DNA of 64,000 nt from Glebionis coronaria (lineage: Eukaryota > Streptophyta > Magnoliopsida > Asterales > Asteraceae): NCBI GenBank assembly GCA_025667525.1, contig CM046881.1, positions 24,935,580-24,999,579 of the forward strand, in the 5' to 3' direction. A program made the translations under genes and the position numbers. The notes below the pieces were generated by a model. That model worked only from the letters and a program-made list of their open reading frames with translations, was not told the origin of the DNA and did no database searches. Below are positions 21,243 through 30,469 of the stretch, in pieces. Within the stretch, counting starts at the first letter, position 1. Each line of letters begins with the position of its first letter.

Positions 21243-24122
21243 ATGTCTGGCACAAATCAACCTCCTGCTTTGCTACAAAACAACTTCTCAAACCCTAGTA
21301 TCAAAATTCCCATGTTTGATGCCAGGAACTTTGAGCTTTGGAAGTCCAATTTTGAGCAATATATAGCTATTCATGACTATACTCTTTGGGAGATTATCGA
21401 ATATGGGAACACATTCGATAAAGCAGAAAAGATTACTGCTGCAATTACCACAAGGACAGCTGTTCCTAATTGTCCTGAATCTGATAAGGTGGAAAAGCCT
21501 GAAGACGGGAGAGCTGTAGCTGTTGAAGACATAGCCAAGAAGAGGGTGGACATGAAAATCTTAAACATCTTGAAACATGCCCTAGGTCATGAGAATCAGC
21601 ACAAGTACAAACGCTTTGAATCTGCAAAAGAGCTTTGGGAAGCTCTTGAAGTAGCACATGGTGGCAATGCTGATACAAAAGAAGAAAAGAAGAAGCAACT
21701 ATTGCATGAGTATGCTGTCTTTAAAGCTCAACCTAATGAGAATCTCAGCAGTGTGAGAAGTAGACTTCTTGACATCACAAGTCAACTTTCCTTCATGGGA
21801 AAACAGATTGATGACCCTGAATTGAATGCTACTTTTCTCAAAAGCCTTGGTGATGTATGGAAGATTGAGACAAGATCTATTCTTGTCAATAACACCCACA
21901 AGACTTCCAGGTTTGATGACATCTTCAACAAACTAAGATTGTTGGAGAATGAATGGCAATTGGAAAGTGATAATAAATCTTCCAGCAACAACATGGCCTT
22001 CTTCTCACAAAGTGAAGGCCAATTTGATTCCATGAACTTCTATGGACATTCAGCAACTGGATCTCAAGGTGTCAGCGCTGGATGTCAATCTGTCAGCGCT
22101 GGATCATATCCTGTCAACGCTTTGTACTCAAGCGCTGACACACACAATCATGGCGCTGATAGAATTAAACCTGCTGGTTTTGATCTAGACACTGTGTGTG
22201 CATTCATTGCTTCTTTGCCCAGTGATTCAAGAATCACATATGAAGATCTTGAGCAGATAAGTGATGAACAATTGGAAGAGATGGACATCAAGTGGACTAT
22301 GGCTCTTGTAAGTTTAAGAGCAAACAGGTTCAATAAAAGGTTCAAGAAGAAGATGACCTTTAATGCTAAGGATGTTGCTGAATTTGATAAGTCCAAGGTT
22401 GAGTGCTACAACTGTCATAGGATGGGGCACTTTATGAGGGAATGTAGATCTCCAAGAAGATCTGATGCTGGGAAGCCTTCTAGCCAAATGATTAAGAACC
22501 CAGATCCCAAGGCCATGGTTGCTGTTCAACAAATTGATGGTGTTGGAGAATGGGATTGGAGTTGGATGGCTAAGAATGAGGAAGAGGACAGAGCTTTGGT
22601 TGCTGAGGTTAAAGAAGAGCATGCTGAATATGCTCTCATGGCACACTCCTCCTCCTCATCAGATAATGAGGTATATGATGATGCTTTCTGTTCTAAGGGT
22701 TGTCGTTTAAATACTGAGAAATTAAAACAAGAGATAGTTAAATTATTAGATGAGGCAAGTACTGAAAGATGCAAAGTATCTAATTATCAAATTGCTCTTA
22801 CCCAAACAGAAAAGACTGTAGCTGAGTATAAGAAAATGGAGTTTGATTTAAAGGATCAAATAAACATCTTAAAACATGAGTTATTTCAGAGTAAAGATGT
22901 TCAAGATATAGTAAATAGGGTTAATCTTGATTTGATAGCTCAGTTAGAAGAGGCTAACAAAAATAAAGATAATGTGAGTCTTAAAATCCAGAGATTTGAT
23001 AAGGCCACACAATCCCTAGGAGAGTGTGTTAGCAAACAAAGAGACTCTAAGGATATGAGTGGGATTGGGATGAATAATTATATTGTTGTCCCACCACCAG
23101 CTGGGGATTTCTATGGTGTTCAATCAAAGGACTTATCTTGGACTGGCTTGCCAGAATGTCAAGAGGAGGAATTTATTCCTCCACCTAGAGTGATTTCCCC
23201 AGTTGAGGAATACAAACAAAAACTGACTGACCTTGATGAGTGGAAGAAAGCTAACCACACCTTGTTTGTTAAGGGAGGGTTATTGTGTGAAAGTCCAAAT
23301 GAGCCCACACCAATCACGAGCCTTGATCCTAAACCTATTAAGATCACACACCCTACCACTGGCAAAGCTGTTGACCTTGGCTCACAAAATGTTAGAAAAC
23401 CTAGTGTTAAGTATGCAGAGATGTATAGAAATTATAGGTCACCAAAAAGCCAAGTTAGTAACCATGGAACAGGCTTCTTTGCTTCTAGACCTAAGACTAT
23501 GTCTAGAAAAGCTTGTTACACATGTGGTAGCTTCTCACATTTGGCTTACAAATGTGTCAACGCTTCCAATGTCAACGCTGACAGGAACCATTTCAGCGCT
23601 GATAAAAGTCAACATAGGTCAAACACTGTCAGACCCAATACCTTTGTGAACAAAAGTTCACAAGTTGTTAGACCAGCCCCATTCTTTTCTAGAGGGTCTA
23701 ACACACAAGGCCTAAGACCTTTTCAAAAGTCAAACACTTGGTCAAATAGGCAATGGGTTCCTGTAGCAAACCCTAGGTTCAACGCTGATAAGAGCAATCG
23801 GGGCGCTGACAAGAGAAATTTCAGCGCTGACAGACACACTGCTAAACCTAGGTATTTGCAACCACAGGGAAATAGGTCTAAAGCTTCTACTAGCTTAACA
23901 TGGAGACCAAAACAAGACCAAAACCCTAATTCTACTGGTATTTCTATGACATGCAACAGGTTTCATTATATTTCTAAGGCATTGTCAACACCAATTGGGG
24001 TTAACTGGGAATTTCATTCAAACATGGATGAAAATGGGGTTGTTATGAGAACCAAGTCTGTTCTTGTTGAACAACCAAATAAATCCAAGTCTTCTAAGGC
24101 TTGGGTTCCCAAAGAAAACTAA
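21243..24122 (+). CDS. gag: Element C Gag (intact 959-residue frame)
   Basis: This is the capsid and nucleocapsid protein of a copia element. Residues about 15-60 (NFELWKSNFEQYIAIHDYTL) and 110-240 (ESAKELWEALEVAHGG, EEKKKQLLHEYAVFKAQPNE, LDITSQLSFMG) form a UBN2/Retrotran_gag_2-type domain. A zinc knuckle CYNCHRMGHFMREC starts at residue 388 (CX2CX4HX4C). A coiled-coil-like stretch follows (EYKKMEFDLKDQINILKHEL, near residues 535-560). A second knuckle, CYTCGSFSHLAYKC, starts near residue 758, unusually far from the first. Clusters of Ala-Asp repeats (SADT, GADR, SADK, NADK) at about 275-305 and 775-870 come from the CGCTGAYA DNA motif. It is much longer than a typical copia Gag. It ends at TAA; pol follows in another frame, overlapping by 22 bases. 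Confidence 0.9.
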   Translation: MSGTNQPPALLQNNFSNPSIKIPMFDARNFELWKSNFEQYIAIHDYTLWEIIEYGNTFDKAEKITAAITTRTAVPNCPESDKVEKPEDGRAVAVEDIAKKRVDMKILNILKHALGHENQHKYKRFESAKELWEALEVAHGGNADTKEEKKKQLLHEYAVFKAQPNENLSSVRSRLLDITSQLSFMGKQIDDPELNATFLKSLGDVWKIETRSILVNNTHKTSRFDDIFNKLRLLENEWQLESDNKSSSNNMAFFSQSEGQFDSMNFYGHSATGSQGVSAGCQSVSAGSYPVNALYSSADTHNHGADRIKPAGFDLDTVCAFIASLPSDSRITYEDLEQISDEQLEEMDIKWTMALVSLRANRFNKRFKKKMTFNAKDVAEFDKSKVECYNCHRMGHFMRECRSPRRSDAGKPSSQMIKNPDPKAMVAVQQIDGVGEWDWSWMAKNEEEDRALVAEVKEEHAEYALMAHSSSSSDNEVYDDAFCSKGCRLNTEKLKQEIVKLLDEASTERCKVSNYQIALTQTEKTVAEYKKMEFDLKDQINILKHELFQSKDVQDIVNRVNLDLIAQLEEANKNKDNVSLKIQRFDKATQSLGECVSKQRDSKDMSGIGMNNYIVVPPPAGDFYGVQSKDLSWTGLPECQEEEFIPPPRVISPVEEYKQKLTDLDEWKKANHTLFVKGGLLCESPNEPTPITSLDPKPIKITHPTTGKAVDLGSQNVRKPSVKYAEMYRNYRSPKSQVSNHGTGFFASRPKTMSRKACYTCGSFSHLAYKCVNASNVNADRNHFSADKSQHRSNTVRPNTFVNKSSQVVRPAPFFSRGSNTQGLRPFQKSNTWSNRQWVPVANPRFNADKSNRGADKRNFSADRHTAKPRYLQPQGNRSKASTSLTWRPKQDQNPNSTGISMTCNRFHYISKALSTPIGVNWEFHSNMDENGVVMRTKSVLVEQPNKSKSSKAWVPKEN

Positions 24123-25655
24123 TGTGTTTTCTTTATGTGCAGGGCATTCAGAAGAAGATCAATGACTATGGATACTGGGATAGTGGATGCTCAAGGCACA
24201 TGACAGGAAAGGAAGACTATCTGACCAATTTCTCTCCTATTCAAGATGGTGATAAGGTATACTTTGGAGGGGGCTACGGCACCATTACTGGAAAAGGAAC
24301 CCTTGTCACCAACAATCTACGGTTTGAGAATGTCTTCTTGGTAAAAGAACTAGATTATAATTTGTTTAGTGTATCACAAGTGTGTGATAACAAAAATAAG
24401 GTTCTTTTCACAGATACTGAGTGCTTGGTGTTAAGCAAAGATTATAAGCTCCCTGAGGAGAAATACATAGATTTTAGAACACCAAGGCATAAAGACATAT
24501 ATAATGTGAATCTTAATGGAATTAAGGTAAATAATAAAATGTCATGTCTGTATGCTAAAGCCTCAGTAGATGAAAGTAATCTTTGGCACAGGAGATTAGG
24601 GCACATAAACTTTAAGAATATTAATAGGCTTGTGAGACTTGGTTTAGTTGATGGTTTGCCTGAAAAGGCTTTCCACAATGACCACTCTTGTGTTGCATGC
24701 CTTAAGGGCAAGCAGCACAAGGTCTCATTCAGGTCTAAACAGGTGCACTCTAGTTCTAAACCACTTCACTTATTGCATATGGACCTCTTTGGTCCAACTA
24801 ATATAGAAAGTTTGAAGGGTAAATCATATTGTTTTGTTATTACTGATGATTACTCCAGGTTTACATGGACTTTCTTTTTAGCCAAGAAAAGTGAAACTGC
24901 CCTAAGTCTGATTAATTTCATTACCCAAATTGAAAAGAAGAATGGTAATGAGGTCAAAATTATTAGAAGTGACAATGGGGGTGAGTTTAGAAATCAGTTG
25001 TTAGATGATTTTTGTGCCAAGAAAGGGATTACTAGGCAGTTTAGCATAGCTAGAACCCCACAGCAAAATGGGGTTGCTGAAAGGAAGAATAGGACCCTTA
25101 TTGAAGCAGCCAGAACCATGTTGGCTGATGCCCACTTTCCTATTGCCTTTTGGGCTGAAGCTGTTAACACAGCTTGTTATGTTCAGAATAGGGCATTGGT
25201 CAACAAGATACATAATAAGACACCTTATGAATTACTTTGGGGAAGGAAGCCCAATATTGGCTTTCTCAAGCCATTTGGTTGTCATGTAGTTGTTTTAGAA
25301 ACTAGTGAGGCCCTAGGTAAATTTGATTCAAAAGGTGATGAAGGCTACTTCATGGGTTATTCAGTGCAGAGTAAAGGATATAGGGTTTACATTAAAAAGG
25401 AAAAACGTATACTTGAAAAAGTACATGTTAGGTTTTTTAGAGAATAAACCTAGTGATCCTGAGAGTGGTCCAAATTGGTTGTTTGACTTAGAACCTTTAT
25501 CTAGAGCTTTAAATTATATGCCTGTTACTGATCCAGACATTGTGAAGGTAACTTCAAGTGTTTTGGAAAAGAGAATTGGTAATATTTCAGGTATACAGGT
25601 TGCTAAGGAGGATGGACCACCAGCAGTTGAATCATCTCCCACACAAGAATACTGT
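24101..25655 (+). pseudogene. pol: Element C pol: protease and integrase, truncated before RT
   Basis: The frame is -1 relative to gag and overlaps its end. The protease active site is DSGCSRHMTG (near residue 27). The GAG-pre-integrase zinc-binding segment has [17 protein letters not shown] and [14 protein letters not shown]. The integrase core follows, with [12 protein letters not shown] (first D), [12 protein letters not shown] (second D) and [17 protein letters not shown] (E), so the D-D-E set is intact. The 448-residue frame ends at 25447 because of one extra T in a T run near 25435 compared with F. The next frame carries the integrase tail ([18 protein letters not shown]) up to SPTQEY. 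There, at 25651-25655, sequence jumps to what lies after RNase H in F. RT and RNase H are absent. The first ATG shown may not be the true start if frameshifting or splicing is used. Confidence 0.88.
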
Positions 25656-26783
25656 CAAGTGTTATTTTGCCGTTGTTGGAGATATTATTGTCTAACGCTG
25701 ACAAGAGTTCCTTCAACGCTGATAAGTGTTGTCGGGATGCTGTCAGCAACAAATGTTAGTTTTGTGGTTTTCATCTAAATGTGCAGGTAATGGTAGCTTT
25801 ATGCCATTAGATACAGAGTTGCTTATGGATCTTTGAAGAGCTATTTGGACATGTTTTGTTTATGGATGATGGTTGGAATATTTATATTCCTATCTTGACA
25901 TAAATTTTTAATGTTCATATATATATTTTGAGAACTCATGTATCATAGTTTGAGGGGAGGTTTAAGGAACCTTTAGGACTCTTGGGTATTCTTATAATAC
26001 TCTCATCACAATTCTAGATTGTGTCCACAGGTGAGTATGGGTTAGTTTTACTAAACCATGAGGCACTGTAGCATGCAAAGGTGACAATCTATGCATGCTG
26101 CCAAGACACTTTTGGCCTAGACTTGGTTGTGGTCTGATGGGAGACTTGGGAATACTTTGGATATGGGTTTACCTGGGAGTTACAAAGAATTTTATGAAAT
26201 AACTTTGTTGGTAAGTATTTTGGTTAGCAAGGGACTCTAGAGGACATTTGTGTCTATCTTGCTTATGCAAGTGTGCATAAATGGACAGTGCTTGCCGCCC
26301 AGTAATTATTATCAACTTGTAAGATATTTCCCTTAGGATAAATTACTTTGTTAAGGTCTTTTTCTTTTTAAATATTTTTATTTTTAGACGCTGACAAGTT
26401 TTTCTCCAAACGCTGTTACGTCCAATCGTGACGCTGACAAGGCTTTAGGCAAACGCTGACAAGAAAATATAGCCGTTGGGCGCTGATGGGCTATTTTTGA
26501 CCGTTGACACCTAGTGGGCCCTACCCAGTTGTTATTTTTGACTAATCTTTGGCCGTAATTTTGGGAGAAGTTACTTTTAATTAATGCATGAGATAAGTTA
26601 TATTTGATTCAAGATTTTCATGATTGCTCTTTGAATATAACCGCCTCATTTTTGACCAATCAAAATCATGTATCTCTCCTATAAATTTGGCTAATCTTTT
26701 TATTCTGGGTATTCATATTTTCTTGTCTAACACTTTTTCTCCTAGATTTTTCCCATATCACATAACCTAAACAGCTTTCAATC
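25656..26783 (+). other. Element C spacer between pol remnant and accessory ORF
   Basis: No coding signature. It matches F 54650-55781 throughout. It contains further CGCTGAYA motifs (25695-25745 and 26390-26490) and a PPT-like purine run at about 25952-25966. A promoter or splice site for the accessory ORF could lie here, but I cannot point to one with confidence. Confidence 0.7.
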
Positions 26784-29700
26784 ATGGCACCCAAATTCAA
26801 CTCAAAGAATTTAACATTGGAGTTCAAGAGCCAACACAATATGGTAGCTTACTTGACTGCTGATGATGCTTTATTTCCTCAGTATTCACAGATGGTGGCA
26901 TTTTTAAATGCATCTTCATTGAGGTATGCACTTTCTCATACACCATTAGTCCCTGTCGCACACATTAGACAGTTTTGGAACACTGCTAGTTCCACAACAG
27001 CTAATGGAGTGACCACATTAACATCTACTGTTCATGGAAGAACATGGGTGGTCACTGAAGCTTTGGTTCGCCAAGCTTTGCGTCTTGATGACGTTGATGG
27101 TGTGACTACCCTTGCCATTGCAACAATAGAACAGGGTCTTAGGGAATTGGGTTATCCTATTCCTGCTGATGTCACTTTAAATAAATATCATAAGCAGGAA
27201 TTTCCCTCTGACTGGAAATATTTGATACACGTCCTTTTACAATGCTTAAGTCCAAAATGTACTTCTTTTAATGAAATAAACAGGTCAATAGCAAGTGCTT
27301 TGGTTTGTATAACACGTGGGCTTAAGTATAATTTTTCAAAAATGATTTTTGAAGGGATGTGTAAAAACAAGGGAAGTAAAATGACTTTGGCTTACCCTAG
27401 ATTTTTGCAAATGGTCTTTGATTTACAAGAATATTGTTCTAGGGATCATGACACATTTTATGAGATCCCTAAACAACAGAAAACCATTTTTGCTAAAATG
27501 AGCTCCACCAATGAATCCATACCTCTTACCCAACCAATGCTTGAAGTAATTCAGGCTGCACAACCACAACCACAACCACAACCACAACCACAACCAGACC
27601 CTGAACCCCAACTTGAGCCTATTCATGATCCATCACCTTCACAAGAAAACATGGACATTGACCAACCCATCGCTGACACTCAAAATGTGGGCGCTGACAC
27701 AGCCAATCCCAACACTGATACACTTCCTGAACAATCCCAAACACCCCTTAATCAACCCACACCCACACAATCTACTTCATCTTCCACCCTATTACAATCT
27801 AGGTTGACTAAACGCCAAAGGGTTACTGGAGTGTTCTCCTCTAGTGATCCTAGCCTTGTAGCAGAGAGAACCACCTCCACAAGTGTGGCTGGTGAAATGG
27901 GTGAGGCTGGGGCTATTGACACAAGCTTAGAAGCTGGTCAAGACAGTCCCAACATCATTAAGACCTCATCCATGCCCCATGATTCTATTTTGGGAGGTCA
28001 AATCCCCATTCTAGCTGAGGGCAGATTGGAACCTATGACCATAATTGAATTGACGGCGGCTGTCATTAGCTTGCAAAAGCAAAATGTCAGTCTTGTACAA
28101 ACTGTCAACAAACAGGGACGAGAACTCCAAGTTTTGAGGGAGAGAGTAACTGTTTTGGAGAATCCAAGTAGCAGGAGTCTAATGGAGGAATCTTCCAAAG
28201 GGGAGGATAAAGAGGATGAGGAGGATGAGTTGATTCACACAGCTAGTGAGAAGAGTTCAGAAAAGAGTTCACAATTTAGTGAATCTTTGCAGATTGCTGA
28301 AGCTCTCACCAACTTGAAGAAGCATCCAGTTGTTGATACATCCAAGGTGACACCAAAGAACTTGGAAGGATCTTTCAAAGACATATTGGGCGCTGATACA
28401 GGTTTGGACGCTGACACATCCAGCGCTGATAAAGGTAATCGTGGCGCTGATAGGAGCAACTTGGACGCTGACAAAGTTGCAGGTGGTGTTGATGTATTCC
28501 AGCCATCAACAATCATCAAAGATGTGTCCACACAGGTTTCTTCTTCTACTTTACCAATTATTGATCCAAAAGACAAAGGTAAAGGTATTTTGATTGAAGA
28601 AGATGTTCCAAAGAAAGATGCAGCACAAATAGCATTTGATGAACAGTTGGCTGCACAACTTGTGGAAAGAGATTTGAAGAGGAGTAGAAGATCACCATTT
28701 GTTGTTTCTGAGAGTGAGGAAGAAAGTGGTGATGATAAAGAAGGTGATAGCTCAGATTCAAGTATTCAAATTATTGAAGATCCAGAAAGGCTTGAATATG
28801 GGGATGAGCTAGCAAAGGAAAGGTTGAGTGAATTGAAGAATCAGATTGATTGGGACCTACCAGAAATCACCAGAATGTACCATGCTTGGGAAGACAAGGT
28901 TATGGACAACCCAGGTATGAGTTTATCAGATCAAATTTGGGGGTTAGAAGTTCTGCTTAGGGTACAAGCTGACATAAAGGTGATTATGAGGTTTAATGCA
29001 CAAGAGGTCAAAACCTGGCTCAAAAGAGATAGAAGGCAGTTGTACTATAAGTTGCTTAGATGTCATCAGCCTAATTGGACATCAAAGAAGTTGCTGGCCT
29101 TATCTTTTGAGGAGCTAGAGTATAGGGCACATCCTATTTGGAGGAAGGTGCAAGAACAGAATGTCTACCAGTTTCTTTCAGAAGAAAGAAAACAAGAGCT
29201 TGCAGAGGAGATGCAGATTCAAAAGGAAATAAGGATTGCTCAAAGACCAGTGAAGAAAGGAGATCCTTTCCAATTTCCTAAAGACATGGATGTGTATTTT
29301 CCAACTGAAGGTGTTATAAGGAAGCATCTCAAGCTTTCTCCATTGGAAGCTTCAGATTTGGTAAATGTAGTACCTCTAGATGACAGAAATCCAATCATCA
29401 GTTTTGATGAAGATGAGTGTGGATTTTGGAAGATTGGACGATTTGGAAAGGAGGTACATACTTTCACTTCAGTTATTTCTATATTTGCAAGCATAGACAG
29501 GGAAGACTTGGTGCATCTATGGAAGTTAATAGAGGCCAAGTATACAGCTGAAGCACCTACTTCAGCTAATGGAATAAGACTTTGGAACACATTTATGACT
29601 TTGTGTGGTCCAAAAGAAGCAGATCCTGCCATTTGGAAGGATCTTGAAGATGATCTCAGTAATCTTCATTGGAGGCTATATTCTACTTGTGGTGTATTTC

Positions 29701-29882
29701 ATATGAGCTCTACAAAGTTTTCAGAGTATTTACTTGTGGATGCTGACTATTTCTTGTCCAAAGAAGTGTTGGAGAAGATGCTAGAGACACCCTTGGAGAT
29801 AGATTATACTAGTGACGTGGCCAAGGACTTGATCAGATATGTTTATCACCAACATAAGAAGTTTTTGCAAGATTCCTCCTAA
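26784..29882 (+). CDS. Element C accessory ORF: 1032-residue protein of unknown function
   Basis: The frame is intact, downstream of pol and before the 3' LTR, the place where SIRE-type copia elements carry env-like or other extra ORFs. No enzyme motif, signal peptide or clear membrane segment is visible. Part 1 (residues 1-230) is a globular-looking N domain (SQHNMVAYL, VPVAHIRQFWNTASSTTANG, WKYLIHVLLQCLSPK, YPRFLQMVFDLQEYC). Part 2 is a Pro-Gln repeat (QPQPQPQPQPQP, about 258-270) and a Pro/Thr/Ser-rich linker. Part 3 is a coiled-coil-like segment (about 420-460, SLQKQNVSLVQTVNKQGREL) and an acidic stretch. Part 4 is an Ala-Asp repeat linker (about 535-570). Part 5 is a conserved C domain (about 690-1032: LPEITRMYHAWEDKVMDNPG, DREDLVHLWKLIEAKY, WKDLEDDLSNLHWRLYSTCG, FSEYLLVDADYFLSKEVLE). 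From memory, parts 1 and 5 resemble predicted proteins common in Asteraceae annotations, some carrying doubtful names. Frame preservation in a very young element suggests recent function. Confidence 0.85.
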   Translation: MAPKFNSKNLTLEFKSQHNMVAYLTADDALFPQYSQMVAFLNASSLRYALSHTPLVPVAHIRQFWNTASSTTANGVTTLTSTVHGRTWVVTEALVRQALRLDDVDGVTTLAIATIEQGLRELGYPIPADVTLNKYHKQEFPSDWKYLIHVLLQCLSPKCTSFNEINRSIASALVCITRGLKYNFSKMIFEGMCKNKGSKMTLAYPRFLQMVFDLQEYCSRDHDTFYEIPKQQKTIFAKMSSTNESIPLTQPMLEVIQAAQPQPQPQPQPQPDPEPQLEPIHDPSPSQENMDIDQPIADTQNVGADTANPNTDTLPEQSQTPLNQPTPTQSTSSSTLLQSRLTKRQRVTGVFSSSDPSLVAERTTSTSVAGEMGEAGAIDTSLEAGQDSPNIIKTSSMPHDSILGGQIPILAEGRLEPMTIIELTAAVISLQKQNVSLVQTVNKQGRELQVLRERVTVLENPSSRSLMEESSKGEDKEDEEDELIHTASEKSSEKSSQFSESLQIAEALTNLKKHPVVDTSKVTPKNLEGSFKDILGADTGLDADTSSADKGNRGADRSNLDADKVAGGVDVFQPSTIIKDVSTQVSSSTLPIIDPKDKGKGILIEEDVPKKDAAQIAFDEQLAAQLVERDLKRSRRSPFVVSESEEESGDDKEGDSSDSSIQIIEDPERLEYGDELAKERLSELKNQIDWDLPEITRMYHAWEDKVMDNPGMSLSDQIWGLEVLLRVQADIKVIMRFNAQEVKTWLKRDRRQLYYKLLRCHQPNWTSKKLLALSFEELEYRAHPIWRKVQEQNVYQFLSEERKQELAEEMQIQKEIRIAQRPVKKGDPFQFPKDMDVYFPTEGVIRKHLKLSPLEASDLVNVVPLDDRNPIISFDEDECGFWKIGRFGKEVHTFTSVISIFASIDREDLVHLWKLIEAKYTAEAPTSANGIRLWNTFMTLCGPKEADPAIWKDLEDDLSNLHWRLYSTCGVFHMSSTKFSEYLLVDADYFLSKEVLEKMLETPLEIDYTSDVAKDLIRYVYHQHKKFLQDSS

Positions 29883-29928
29883 GCCTTTAGTTTTTATTCA
29901 GAAACTTGATCATTGGAATGGATATCAA

Positions 29929-29942
29929 GTTTAGGGGAGGAT
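29929..29942 (+). other. Element C polypurine tract
   Basis: The purine run TTTAGGGGAGGAT lies directly before TGTTGGGAATAA of the right LTR. Confidence 0.85.
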
Positions 29943-30469
29943 TGTTGGGAATAAAATATGGGTCAGTTCACTAGACGCTGATAAGAAGAATGCCAACGCT
30001 GATAAGAAGACATTGGACGCTGACAGCCAAGCGTTGACATTGAAGAAGTCAACGCTGATAGCCTTGAAGATTGACACTGATGGAATATCTTCATACTTAT
30101 CTTGTTTATTTGTTTCTTTATTTATGTATGGTAAAGATAAGCACAACATTGTATTTTCTATTATTATCTTTACCTAGAATAGTTGATTCGTAGCTTATTG
30201 TACAAGACTTCTTGTTCTATAAAAGAAGGTCTTTTAGGTTAAAGTCATATATCAGTTTTCATAGTATTCGCAAGTTAAACCTTTCATTGTAATCAACACG
30301 ATTATTCTAATACAAGTGAAAGTTTGTTTAACATCATTGTGTTTTAGATCAAGTGTTAATTCCGCATAACACTTTGTTACTTTATTCATAAGCAAAGGTT
30401 TCTCTACGTGTAGTACTTGATCTAATCTCGTATACACAAAGCTTAATCGATCTAAGTTTGGGATCAACA
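29943..30469 (+). repeat. Element C right LTR (527 bp)
   Basis: Same length as the left LTR, with no difference noticed by eye. It is followed by TSD CCACA (30470-30474). Confidence 0.95.

Larger units (their letters stand above)
20612..30469 (+). mobile_element. Element C: copia retrotransposon with accessory ORF but no RT/RNase H
   Basis: It has two 527-bp LTRs (20612-21138 and 29943-30469) that look identical by eye, and a 5-bp TSD CCACA. Layout: tRNA-Met PBS, gag, protease and integrase, spacer, 1032-residue accessory ORF, polypurine tract. Compared with element F, about 2.2 kb covering the end of the integrase-RT linker, RT and RNase H is missing at 25651-25655. The identical LTRs show a very recent insertion despite this loss, so enzymes probably came from a related intact copy. 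Confidence 0.93.

Noticed and set aside
26784..29882. Naming the accessory ORF as a vesicle-trafficking or metabolic enzyme, as some annotations do for similar proteins
   Set aside because: No such domain or catalytic motif is visible; such names look like annotation transfer errors.
26784..29882. Calling the accessory ORF an envelope gene
   Set aside because: No signal peptide, transmembrane span or cleavage-like site could be seen.
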